From Flavobacterium sp. (GTDB taxonomy: Bacteria; Bacteroidota; Bacteroidia; Flavobacteriales; Flavobacteriaceae): DNA of 10,136 bases. The position numbers and the translations under genes were made by a program. The DNA lies in assembly GCA_012032075.1 (NCBI GenBank), contig JAAURU010000094.1, positions 1-10,136 on the forward strand. The letters run 5' to 3'. This document shows, piece by piece, positions 1 to 7,948 of the stretch; position 1 is the stretch's first letter; every line of letters begins with the position of its first letter. The notes beneath the pieces were generated by a model, which saw nothing but the letters and a program-made list of their open reading frames with translations, had not been told where the DNA came from and made no database searches.

Positions 1-2913
1 TTCCCAGCATTTCCTTCTTGACCGTTTTCACCCTCTTGACTACCTTGACCTTCACCAGGTTTATCACCTTTTTCTTTACCAAGACCGGACTTATCACCAG
101 GTTTTTGTCCCGGTTTGTCACCATCTTTCATGCCCTCTTTCATTTTATCTCCCAAACCTTCCTGCTTTTTTATGATATCTGGTAATTGCATTCCTTTACC
201 TTGTCCTTTCTTTGGTTTACCAGAACCTGTGCCTTCCATTTGCATTTGGTCTCGCACATTACTCAAAAAATCAGCTAATTTATTAGCTGCTGTTAATACA
301 TATTGTTGATGGGAATTACCTTTATAAATATTATTATCTGCTAAAGTAGAAAGGGATTTATCTATATTATAATGTATTTCTCCCACTTCATTTAAGATGG
401 TTTCAGTTATTTTAGGATTACGTAAAGAGATAGCAAACAAACTATCGTCTATATGTCTGAATTGTGTTTTTAGGTCTTGTTGTTCTTTCAATATTTTATT
501 AAACTGAATTGACTTAGCCGATGTAGATTTTGTTTGATTAATTAACTTTTCTTCATCAAAAGAAAAGGACAAAAGATTATCTAAAATTTGTCTCAATAAT
601 TTAGCATCTTCTTCCATTTGTTCTTCTCCTCCAGCAGCCATAGAAGTAGCCATTTTTTTCCCCATTTCCTTCATTTTAGCACCTGCTGATTTTTGCTTGT
701 TTTTAGCCTTACTTTGATTTTGTTTTTGTAATTCTTCTTCTGATTTATTTAAATCATTCTGAACTTCTTGTTGTTCGTTCTTGTTATTTGGAATATCTAA
801 AGGAGCTTTTAAATCATTATTGTCTTTGTTTAGTTCTTCTAATTCTTTTTTAATGTCTTGAAATTCTTTAGTTAATTCTTTTTGTTTATCCAATGAATTA
901 TTTTTGTTTTCAGCTAATTTTTCTTCTTAGATCCTAATTCGTTTAATTTATCTGCAATTTGTTCTGCCTTTTTTTCTACATAAAAACGCTTTGTTAATTC
1001 AACTAATTGTTCTAAATTTTTTGACTGATTTTTACTATTTTGTTTTAACTTATCTGCTTTTTCAAAAAGCTTATTTTTATCTAACTTCTTAGAAAGCTCT
1101 TCTAATTCTTTTAATAAGTCTTCATTTTTTTTAGATTGTTTCTCAGCTTCATCTAACCTTCTTAATAATTCTTCTTTATTTTTATCTTTATCTTTAGGGT
1201 TGAATTCTTCCAAGTTTTCAGAAAGCTTTTTAGTAAACTCTTTCATCATTTCTTCTTGATTCTTTTGACGATTTATAAAATCTTCAATTTTTTTTTGATC
1301 TTTAAAATCAAGATTAGATTTTTCTTTATTTAGTTTTTGTAATTTATCTAATTCATTTAATTTTTTATCTTGATTTTGAAGTGATTTTTCTAAACTATTA
1401 ATGTTTTCGTTCTGTTCTTTTAGCAATTTATCTTGAATTTGATCAGTAGTTAACTCATAATGCTTAAAAACCTGAGATTTTGTGCTTTTATAATTATTAA
1501 CTTGGTCATTATCAAATACTTCAAAATAATATTCATAATTAAGACCTTGTTCTAAACTAATGCCATTTGGAAAGTATATATAAAACGATCTACAGCTTCT
1601 TTTTTAATAGGTAATTCATATTTATTTAAAATTGTAGGTTTATTTTTATCATAATACACCACTTGTAATTTTGACAAACCATAATCATCTGTTATTTGTC
1701 CAACAACCACTTTAGATTTAAGCTTTAAACTATCAGGAGCAAATTGTGCATTAATTGATGGGTATGCGTCTTTAATAATAGTAATCTGATATTTTAATTT
1801 TTCGAAATTCGTTACATTATCATTAGAAGTAATAATCTCATAATCTAAAGCATTATTTATTCTTAAAGAATAGGTGAAAGATGCATCAGAATTAGTAAAA
1901 GATTTAGTAATCGAATTGTAAACAAAATCAATTTTAGAAGTTGCATTAGCATTAATTAACCATTTAATAAGAGTGCCTTCAGGAACAAATGCGTTTCCAG
2001 AACCTTGAATAGTTTCTGGATTTCTATTTAAATACGAAGGATATTGAAGTTTCATTTGGAAATTTTCAATAGATGGAACATCAACAACTTTTAAATTATA
2101 TTCCGTAGTTTTTACTGAATTAGAAGCTAAATAAAAACTAAAAGAAGAGGTAACATTCTTAAAGGTATAACTAAATACACCATTTCCTTTTTGCTCTAAA
2201 AAGTATTCTTCATTACCAATAAATATATTAGCATTTTCAGGAATGACAGAACCAACTGTTTTTACGGAAAGTGTAAAATCTTTATTTTGTTGAGTAACTA
2301 AATCTTCGTTTAAAATAATAAATTGGAAAGGAGCAGGAGGACTATATTGGGTTTGAAAATGAACAACTCTGTCTAAACTATTAGATATAATATTTGAATT
2401 ACCTGAAACAAAAAAAAGAATTAGAAGTAAAACAGGTACAAATTAATGTAAGGGTAGGAATTTTTTGTTTTTGGAAAAAGATATAGCATTTGAAAAGGGT
2501 ATAGGTTGTAAATTTTTTGCTTTTTGTTCAATAGATGCTAAAACTAATTCAGATGGACTTTCAGTAGAAGATAATTGTAGAAAGTTTAATAAAGAATCTT
2601 TAACTTCATCAAAATGGTTACCTATAATTTTGGACGCTTGTTTATAGTTAATTCCTTTAGAAAATTTAAATAATTTAAAAATTGGGAATAGTATGAAACG
2701 AATTAAAAGGAAAAGTTCAACTAAAATAAATAACCAAAACAATATTGTTCTTCCTTTTGTTGATAACCAAAGAAAGTGTTCAATTAATAAAATAAAAATA
2801 AGATACAATAATCCCAAACCAATAAAAAGAATACTTCCTTTTATTAATTCATTGTAATAAAATTTTTTAATAAATGATTCTAATTTACTAAAAATAACAG
2901 ATTTTACTTCCAT
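1..2913 (-). CDS. DUF4175-family membrane-anchored coiled-coil protein (partial at its 3' end, reading frame broken)
   Basis: The function of this family is not known to me. I recognise it from its overall plan and conserved stretches. The N-terminus (from ATG at 2911-2913) has two membrane segments at about residues 27-48 and 56-80, then the conserved DEVKDSLLNFLQL stretch, then a third membrane segment (PVLLLILFFV) near residue 160. A beta-rich extracytoplasmic part follows (SPPAPFQF, QDD-like TDDYGLSKLQ). After it comes a long Lys/Glu-rich coiled coil with conserved ELTKRFYV and RQILDNLLSFSFD blocks, and a Gly/Lys/Glu/Gln-rich tail that leaves the window. About 970 codons are visible; relatives are, from memory, about 1,100 residues. 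The frame is interrupted three times: TAA at 2443-2445 in the same frame, a one-base loss at about 1571-1573, and another at about 921-929. Homology continues across each break, so I treat it as one gene. It is divergent from the alkB-like gene. Confidence 0.85.
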
Positions 2914-2921
2914 CTCACTGA

Positions 2922-2951
2922 CATATTTACTTATAACCGATAAATTTACAA
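2922..2951 (-). promoter_or_regulatory. possible promoter of the DUF4175 gene
   Basis: On the minus strand a TTG (plus 2949-2951) is followed after 19 bases by TAAATATG (plus 2922-2929), one mismatch from the Bacteroidetes TAnnTTTG box. The spacing is ideal. The box ends only 8 bases before the ATG, so transcription would give an almost leaderless mRNA. That is either real or a reason to doubt this site. Confidence 0.3.
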
Positions 2952-2984
2952 CTTTATTACCTATTAATAATATAAAAAAAATTG

Positions 2985-2992
2985 TAACTTTA
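2985..2992 (+). promoter_or_regulatory. possible -7 box of the alkB-like gene
   Basis: TAACTTTA differs at its last base from the Bacteroidetes TAnnTTTG box and lies 19 bases before the ATG at 3012. I find no TTG at the expected upstream distance, so the call rests on one box only. Confidence 0.25.
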
Positions 2993-3011
2993 GGGTTAAA
3001 AATTAAAAACT

Positions 3012-4038
3012 ATGAAATATTTATTAGCATATACTATTCCTTTAGTCGCTTTTTTAGGAATTTACTATCAAGGAATAGTTAGTTATGCAGGTGTATTTTT
3101 TGCCTTTGGGATAATCCCTTTATTAGAAATTATGCTACCAGTTAATAGAGAAAATTATGAGGAAGATGAAATAAAAAGTAGGTTGGCCAATAAATCTATG
3201 ATTTTTTACTTTATCTAAATATACCAATAGTTTATGGTTTATTATTGTTTTCAATTTTAAGAGTAATTAATGGTAATTTAGAAACTTATGAATTAGTAGG
3301 AACTATTTTGAGTCTTGGAATTGTATTTGGAGCAAACGGAATTAATGTAGCTCATGAACTAGGACATAGAAAAACAAGATGGGAAAGAATTTTAGGTAAA
3401 GTTCTATTAATTCCATCACATTATACACATTTTTTGTGGAACATAATTTAGGACATCATCAACATGTATCCACACCTGAAGATCCATCAACTGCGAAGTA
3501 CAATCAAAATTTATATGCTTTTTGGTACCAAACTATAACAGGAACGTATAAAAAAGCATGGCAAATTCAGTTGAAATTAAATCAAGTAAATGAAGTTTCA
3601 TTCTTTTCTATTTACAACGATATGTTTTGGTTTAGCATTATTCAAATAGCATATTTAGGAGTTATCGCTTACTTTTTTGGAACACTTGGTTTTATTTTAG
3701 CTTTATTTTCAGGAATTGTTGGGTTTTTATTGTTGGAAACCATCAATTATATAGAACATTATGGTTTGCGAAGAAACAAATTAGCTTCTGGAAGATATGA
3801 ACGTGTTACTGAAAAACATTCCTGGAATTCAAATCACATTATGGGAAGAATTATTTTATATGAACTAACAAGACATAGTGATCATCATTATAAAGCCTCT
3901 AAAAAATATCAAATTTTAGAATATCATGATGTGAGTCCGCAAATGCCTTTTGGTTATCCAACAAGTATGGTAATGTCGTTATTTCCTCCTTTATGGTTTG
4001 CAATAATGAACAAAAGAGTACCAAAGGATATGAAATAA
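3012..4038 (+). CDS. AlkB-type membrane di-iron alkane 1-monooxygenase-like protein (two frameshifts)
   Basis: This is an integral membrane non-haem di-iron hydroxylase of the AlkB family, which oxidises terminal methyl groups of alkanes or alkyl chains with O2 and electrons from rubredoxin or ferredoxin. After restoring one base at about 3195-3196 and one in the T run 3430-3435, a 342-residue protein results. It carries all the AlkB histidine signatures: HELGHRK at about 115-121, EHNLGHHQH at 144-152, NYIEHYGL at about 246-253 and RHSDHH at 288-293. Several hydrophobic helices lie between them. The length is slightly below the usual 350-400. The restored junctions read K-F-Y-D-F-L-L and H-F-F-V-E-H-N, as expected for the family. 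The substrate cannot be read from the sequence: no rubredoxin or rubredoxin reductase gene lies in the window, and many flavobacterial homologues are not tied to growth on alkanes. It ends in TAA at 4036-4038, followed by a terminator. Confidence 0.88.
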
Positions 4039-4059
4039 TAAATAAAATTACAAAATGTG

Positions 4060-4107
4060 AATTCCAAATTCCAATACCTAAATAAGATTGGAGTTTGGAA
4101 TTTTTTT
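4060..4107 (+). terminator. intrinsic terminator after the alkB-like gene
   Basis: The arms 4060-4075 and 4087-4102 form a 16-bp stem with a single G-U pair and an 11-base loop, running straight into seven T residues (4101-4107). It lies 21 bases after the alkB-like stop and before the gltX promoter. The sequence ATTGGAATT recurs at 4108-4116 and could pair with the inner half of the left arm. Confidence 0.8.
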
Positions 4108-4108
4108 A

Positions 4109-4135
4109 TTGGAATTTTTTATAATTGTATCTTTG
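4109..4135 (+). promoter_or_regulatory. gltX promoter
   Basis: TATCTTTG at 4128-4135 is an exact TAnnTTTG box, 17 bases before the gltX ATG at 4153. A TTG at 4109-4111 lies 16 bases upstream, one base short of the usual 17-23, immediately after the T tract of the preceding terminator. The -7 box is convincing; the -33 partner less so. Confidence 0.6.
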
Positions 4136-4152
4136 CCAAAAATTTACAAGAA

Positions 4153-5667
4153 ATGTCTAAACCAGTTAGAGTACGATTTGCTCCAAGCCCAACAGGTCCT
4201 TTACACATAGGTGGTGTAAGAACTGCTTTATTTAATTATTTATTTGCCAAAAAACATGGAGGAACTTTCTATATACGAATAGAAGATACAGACCAAACTC
4301 GATTTGTAGCAGAAGCTGAAGCATACATATTTGAAGCTTTAGAATGGTTAGGAATCGCTCCTGATGAAACTATTGGAAAAAATGAAAAATTTGGCCCTTA
4401 CAGACAAAGTGAGAGAAAAGCTATTTACAAAAATTATGCAGACCAATTAGTAAATTCTGGTTGGGCATATTATGCTTTCGATTCTAGTGAAAAATTAGAT
4501 GAATTAAGAAAAGAAGCTGAAGCCAATAAAAATACCTTTATCTATAATCATACGGTAAGAAAAAGTTTAGATACTTCTTTAGTAATTTCGAAAGAAGAAA
4601 CAGCAAAACGAATAGCAAACGGAGAACATTATGTAATACGTTTTAATACTCCAGTAGATGAAATTTTAGAAATTGAAGATGTTATACGTGGAACCGTTAA
4701 GTTTGATACCAATCTTTTAGATGATAAAGTTTTATTTAAAAGTGATGGTATGCCAACCTATCATTTAGCTAATATAGTAGATGATCACTTAATGGAAACT
4801 TCTCATGTAATTCGTGGAGAAGAATGGTTACCAAGTGTTCCTTTGCATTATTTATTATACAAAGCTTTTGGATGGGAAGCTCCAGTTTTTGCACATTTAC
4901 CATTAATTTTGAAACCAATAGGTAACGGAAAACTTTCAAAGCGTGATGGAGATAAAATGGGCTTTCCGGTTTTTCCTTTAGAATGGAAAACAGCAGAAGG
5001 AACTTCGATGGGTTACAGAGAAAACGGCTTTTTTCCAGAAGCAGTTGTTAACTTTTTAGCCTTATTAGGCTGGAATGATGGATCCGAACAAGAAATCTTT
5101 TCATTAGATGAATTAACAGAAAAATTTGATTTAAACCGAATTCATAAGGCTGGAGCCAAATTTGATCCTGATAAAAACAAATGGTTCAATCATCAATATT
5201 TACAAAAGCAAAATGATGCCCATTTAGCTGATTTATTTCAAATTGAATTGGAAAAGAAACACTTCCACAAGCTTAGTGTGACAAAAGAAAAATTAACAAA
5301 AATTGTTTCACTAGTAAAAGAACGTGCTAATTTTGTAACAGATTTCTGGGAATTATCAGATTATTTCTTTGAAGCACCAACTTCTTATGATGAAAAAGCA
5401 TCAAAAAACTGGAAAGAGGAAACTCCAGAATTAATGCAAAAAGTAATACATGAATTGAATAAAATATCAGATTTTACTTCTGTAAATATAGAAACTCTTT
5501 TAAAAGAATGGATGACCACAAATGAAATTGGAATGGGTAAAGTAATGCAACCACTTCGTTTAAGTCTTGTAGGAGCTTTAAAAGGTCCACATTTGTTTGA
5601 TATTATTGAAATGATTGGGAGAGAAGAAACAGTCAAAAGAATAGAGAAAGCTATTGAAACTTTATAG
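4153..5667 (+). CDS. gltX: glutamate--tRNA ligase (GluRS)
   Basis: This cytoplasmic class I synthetase attaches glutamate to tRNA-Glu using ATP. The protein is 504 residues and shows the N-terminal PSPTGPLHIGG block (residues 11-21, the HIGH-type ATP site is HIGG at 18-21), the RFAPSPTG start typical of GluRS, EDTDQTR in the Rossmann fold, HVIRGEEWLPS, and a KMSKS-type loop KLSKR at 260-264. A helical anticodon-binding half follows. The open frame extends upstream to a GTG at 4057, but that start lies inside the preceding terminator and adds 32 residues with no family match. The ATG at 4153 gives the standard MSKPVRVRFAPSP beginning and sits 17 bases after a good promoter box. The frame is intact. 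A glnS gene in the same window implies that this enzyme need only charge tRNA-Glu. Confidence 0.97.
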   Translation: MSKPVRVRFAPSPTGPLHIGGVRTALFNYLFAKKHGGTFYIRIEDTDQTRFVAEAEAYIFEALEWLGIAPDETIGKNEKFGPYRQSERKAIYKNYADQLVNSGWAYYAFDSSEKLDELRKEAEANKNTFIYNHTVRKSLDTSLVISKEETAKRIANGEHYVIRFNTPVDEILEIEDVIRGTVKFDTNLLDDKVLFKSDGMPTYHLANIVDDHLMETSHVIRGEEWLPSVPLHYLLYKAFGWEAPVFAHLPLILKPIGNGKLSKRDGDKMGFPVFPLEWKTAEGTSMGYRENGFFPEAVVNFLALLGWNDGSEQEIFSLDELTEKFDLNRIHKAGAKFDPDKNKWFNHQYLQKQNDAHLADLFQIELEKKHFHKLSVTKEKLTKIVSLVKERANFVTDFWELSDYFFEAPTSYDEKASKNWKEETPELMQKVIHELNKISDFTSVNIETLLKEWMTTNEIGMGKVMQPLRLSLVGALKGPHLFDIIEMIGREETVKRIEKAIETL

Positions 5668-5672
5668 AAATG

Positions 5673-5705
5673 AGAAACCCAGCATAATGCTGGGTTTCTT
5701 GTTAT
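5673..5705. terminator. shared terminator between gltX and the convergent outer-membrane gene
   Basis: Positions 5673-5699 form a near-perfect palindrome (AGAAACCCAGC, 5-base centre, GCTGGGTTTCT) with a strong 11-bp stem. It starts 5 bases after the gltX stop and ends 7 bases before the end of the minus-strand gene. The stem ends in TTTCTTGTTATTTT on the plus side. The T tract on the minus side is weaker, so it serves gltX most clearly. Confidence 0.8.
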
Positions 5706-5706
5706 T

Positions 5707-6351
5707 TTAAAGATAAAAAGTAATCATTCCGCTTAGTATTCCATAATTAGCTTTAAAATTTTCACCGTTTAGAACTTGTATTTCTTTATTTTTATTTAAT
5801 TTGTTTAAAAAATTATTAACTCCATATTGGTAAGCCACGTGCAAACGTACATTTTTTATTCCAGCTGTCATTCCAGCGTATAAATTTCCACTTATTTTTG
5901 TAACATCGGTTAAATCTTTTGCAGTTAAAGCAGGACTATCTTTTAAAAATTTGATTTCATCTTCATTATCCACTTCAAGTTTACCATTTACCTGCAAAAC
6001 TGGACCAACTTCAAAAGTTAAGTGATTTTCAATAATAATGTAACTTCCTGTTAAAAAAACTTGAACGGCTTGCATTTTGAAATTAATATCTTCATTATTA
6101 ATAGCTTTTAAAGAGAAATTACTTTCAGTAAAATGCATTCCATAAGCCATTTGCCAATCATTATAATAATTTCCTCTTAAGGAAAAACCACCAGTCCATC
6201 CTAATTCTGGCTTTGCATTAAACTGACTTGAAAATAAACCCATATAAGTTAATCCTCCAGATATTCCTATTCGATTACTGTCTCTTCTGCCATATTGTGC
6301 ATTAATAGTAAGACAAAATAAAAGTGTTAATAGACAAATAAATTTTTTCAT
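5707..6351 (-). CDS. small outer-membrane beta-barrel protein, PorT-like fold
   Basis: The 214-residue protein begins with a clear signal peptide (Lys2-Lys3, hydrophobic core to about residue 16, then NAQ with likely cleavage after Ala18). The mature part consists of alternating strands rich in Gly and aromatics (IGISGGLTYMG, GWTGGFSLRGNYY, VRLHVAYQYGVNNF) and ends in GMITFYL, a typical barrel-closing C-terminal strand. This matches the large Bacteroidetes group of PorT-like or OmpW-like outer-membrane barrels, but I see nothing that assigns a specific role. No Sus partner, plug domain or type IX tag is visible. The gene stands alone: convergent with gltX across a shared terminator and divergent from the SPFH gene across 97 bases. 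I find no exact TAnnTTTG box upstream. Confidence 0.8.
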   Translation of the reverse strand: MKKFICLLTLLFCLTINAQYGRRDSNRIGISGGLTYMGLFSSQFNAKPELGWTGGFSLRGNYYNDWQMAYGMHFTESNFSLKAINNEDINFKMQAVQVFLTGSYIIIENHLTFEVGPVLQVNGKLEVDNEDEIKFLKDSPALTAKDLTDVTKISGNLYAGMTAGIKNVRLHVAYQYGVNNFLNKLNKNKEIQVLNGENFKANYGILSGMITFYL

Positions 6352-6448
6352 TTTATTAATTTTAGTTAAAAATAATGTTAATAATTAAATATTGTAACTT
6401 TTTTCGATAAAAAGCGTATAATAACTATAAACCAATTAAACAAATATT

Positions 6449-7426
6449 ATGAATCCCATTTTAATTTTTCTCCTAGTTATAGGATTATTACTTTTTTTTA
6501 GTTCTTTCTTCACAGTAAAACAACAAACTGCAGCAATTATAGAACGATTTGGAAAATATGCCAGTACACGTTCATCTGGATTGCAACTAAAAGTCCCTGT
6601 TGTAGATAGAATTGCTGGAAAAGTAAATCTAAGAATACAACAGTTAGATGTTATTATTGAAACAAAGACAAAAGATAACGTATTTGTTAAGCTAAAAGTA
6701 TCTGTTCAGTTTAAAGTTTTACAGGAAAAAGTATATGAAGCTTTCTATAAATTAGAATATCCTCATGACCAAATTACTTCTTATGTATTTGATGTAGTTA
6801 GAGCTGAAGTTCCAAAATTAAAGTTGGATGATGTATTTGAAAGAAAAGATGATATTGCTATTGCTGTAAAAAGAGAATTAAACGAAGCGATGTCGACTTA
6901 TGGTTATGATATCATCAACACCTTAATTACAGATATTGATCCAGACATTCAAGTAAAAAATGCCATGAACCGAATAAATGCTGCTGATCGTGAAAAAACA
7001 GCTGCAGAATATGAAGCTGAAGCTGGAAGAATTAGAATTGTAGCGAAAGCAAAAGCTGAAGCTGAAAGTAAAAGACTACAAGGTCAAGGTATTGCCGATC
7101 AACGTAGAGAAATTGCTCGTGGTTTAGTAGAATCTGTGGATGTATTGAATAGAGTTGGGATTAATTCTCAAGAAGCCTCTGCTTTAATTGTGGTTACCCA
7201 ACATTATGATACATTACAAGCTATTGGTGCAGATACCAATAGTAATTTAATTTTGTTACCAAACTCTCCACAAGCAGGAAGCGAAATGTTAAATAACATG
7301 GTGGCTAGTTTTACTGCGAGTAACCAAGTAGGTGAAGCTATGAAAAAAGCAAACAGTACAAAAAGAAAAGGTACTGGTAAAAAAGATATTTTTGGAGGTT
7401 CTGAAGAAAATGATAAGGATGAATAG
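6449..7426 (+). CDS. SPFH/Band 7 (stomatin-prohibitin-like) membrane protein
   Basis: The 325-residue protein has one N-terminal membrane anchor (about residues 3-22), directly followed by an SPFH domain (about 25-190) that opens with QQTAAIIERFGKY and includes SGLQLKVPVVDRI and the YSVRAEVPK-like VFDVVRAEVPKLKLDD segment. An Ala/Glu-rich helix (about 175-225, AEYEAEAGRIRIVAKAKAEA) mediates oligomerisation in the family, and the polar tail is probably disordered. Such proteins form ring-like membrane assemblies that organise lipid domains or control membrane proteases. Homology of the type 'hypersensitive-induced reaction' or stomatin fits best; with no adjacent nfeD or protease gene, the specific role stays open. 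The ATG is preceded by no Shine-Dalgarno sequence, as is normal for Bacteroidetes. The frame is intact and a terminator follows. Confidence 0.92.
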   Translation: MNPILIFLLVIGLLLFFSSFFTVKQQTAAIIERFGKYASTRSSGLQLKVPVVDRIAGKVNLRIQQLDVIIETKTKDNVFVKLKVSVQFKVLQEKVYEAFYKLEYPHDQITSYVFDVVRAEVPKLKLDDVFERKDDIAIAVKRELNEAMSTYGYDIINTLITDIDPDIQVKNAMNRINAADREKTAAEYEAEAGRIRIVAKAKAEAESKRLQGQGIADQRREIARGLVESVDVLNRVGINSQEASALIVVTQHYDTLQAIGADTNSNLILLPNSPQAGSEMLNNMVASFTASNQVGEAMKKANSTKRKGTGKKDIFGGSEENDKDE

Positions 7427-7443
7427 ATTTCAGAAATCTAAAG

Positions 7444-7467
7444 GCTGAAACAAGTTTAGTATTACAA
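7444..7467 (+). repeat. degenerate copy of the GCTGAA palindromic element
   Basis: These 24 bases match positions 7920-7943 at 19 of 24 positions, in the same orientation. The two changes in the right arm still allow pairing of GCUGAA with UUUAGU through G-U pairs in plus-strand RNA. It lies between the SPFH stop and its strong terminator. A further small hairpin (7425-7439, 6-bp stem) overlaps the SPFH stop codon. Confidence 0.45.
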
Positions 7468-7470
7468 TTA

Positions 7471-7505
7471 AAAAAAGACCACTTTTTCAAAGTAGTCTTT
7501 TTTTT
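7471..7505 (+). terminator. intrinsic terminator of the SPFH gene
   Basis: The arms 7471-7485 and 7489-7503 form a 15-bp stem with a 3-base loop (TTC) and end in eight T residues. One C-A mismatch exists in plus RNA; in minus RNA the same position is a G-U pair and the A run becomes the T tract, so it could also stop transcription arriving from glnS. Confidence 0.85.
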
Positions 7506-7724
7506 GTAAACAAACTTTTAGACAATTTATAAAAATATATTTCTGATGTTGGTTATTTTAATATTTTTTATTTCCATAAGCTTAATGTAAGAAAACAAAA
7601 AGATATTGCTTTAATCAGTCCTAATAACTATCGAAAAGAGTTTAAACTTATGTTTTTTTATCGAAACTTAAAATAAGCTTATTTAAAAGGACTTATAGTT
7701 TGTTACTATAAAATTACCTTACTC

Positions 7725-7779
7725 ACTTTTAAAAATTAATTATAAGCTATTAAATAAAGTTATTTTTAAAAGTTTTTTT
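7725..7779 (+). repeat. inverted repeat with trailing T run
   Basis: ACTTTTAAAAAT (7725-7736) and its exact complement (7762-7773) can form a 12-bp stem. A further 5-bp stem (7736-7740 with 7749-7753) is possible inside. Seven T residues (7773-7779) follow, as in a terminator, but the stem has only two G-C pairs and may be a chance product of base composition. Confidence 0.3.
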
Positions 7780-7798
7780 CTATATAAAAAAATATAAT

Positions 7799-7861
7799 AA
7801 TAGATTTTACTAATAATAATAAATACCTTTTACTTTATAAAAAAAATAAGTAAAATCTATT
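7799..7861. repeat. 13-bp perfect inverted repeat
   Basis: AATAGATTTTACT (7799-7811) has an exact inverted copy at 7849-7861, separated by 37 bases. The middle contains CTTTTACTTTAT (about 7827-7838), which can compete for the right arm. It is long for chance but in very A+T-rich DNA, so its function is uncertain. Confidence 0.4.
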
Positions 7862-7917
7862 TATAACTATAAAAAACTACAAGTTATTTTCTTGAAGGTT
7901 CTAAATTATGATTAAAG

Positions 7918-7943
7918 ATGCTGAAATAAATTCAGCATGACAA
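7918..7943 (-). terminator. hairpin downstream of glnS, palindromic element copy
   Basis: ATGCTGAA (7918-7925) and TTCAGCAT (7931-7938) form a perfect 8-bp stem with a 5-base loop, located 10 bases beyond the glnS stop codon. Read on the minus strand it is followed by CTTTAATCAT, a weak T tract. Positions 7920-7943 have a degenerate second copy at 7444-7467. It probably ends glnS transcription. Confidence 0.55.
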
Positions 7944-7948
7944 ACTAA

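Larger units (their letters stand above)
7506..7917. other. A+T-rich non-coding interval between convergent genes
   Basis: I find no credible coding region, tRNA or conserved RNA here. The longest possible peptides are a few tens of codons with no family resemblance. The interval has several inverted repeats (7725-7779 and 7799-7861 listed separately) and a 14-base palindrome AAATAAGCTTATTT at 7671-7684. At about 410 bases it is by far the longest gap in an otherwise compact window. It may be the site of a lost gene, but no recognisable remnant remains. Confidence 0.6.

Noticed and set aside
115..309. Plus-strand open frame of 64 codons, Pro/Phe/Ser-rich
   Set aside because: It is the antisense shadow of the Gly/Lys-rich tail of the DUF4175 gene, which runs through this stretch on the minus strand without a stop.
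2465..2647. Plus-strand open frame of 60 codons
   Set aside because: It is opposite the N-terminal region of the DUF4175 gene, has no family resemblance and no start signals.
4057..4152. GTG-initiated 32-residue extension of GluRS
   Set aside because: The GTG lies inside a terminator, the promoter box is downstream of it, and the extra residues have no counterpart in the family.
5385..5636. Minus-strand open frame of 83 codons within gltX
   Set aside because: It is antisense to the well-conserved anticodon-binding part of GluRS and looks like a composition shadow.
7908..7940. Tiny 10-codon open frame ATG to TGA next to glnS end
   Set aside because: It is made entirely of the hairpin element and is too short to support.
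7506..7948. tRNA or small structured RNA gene in the long gap
   Set aside because: No cloverleaf, CCA-proximal pairing or GC-rich conserved core is visible; the region is almost pure A+T.
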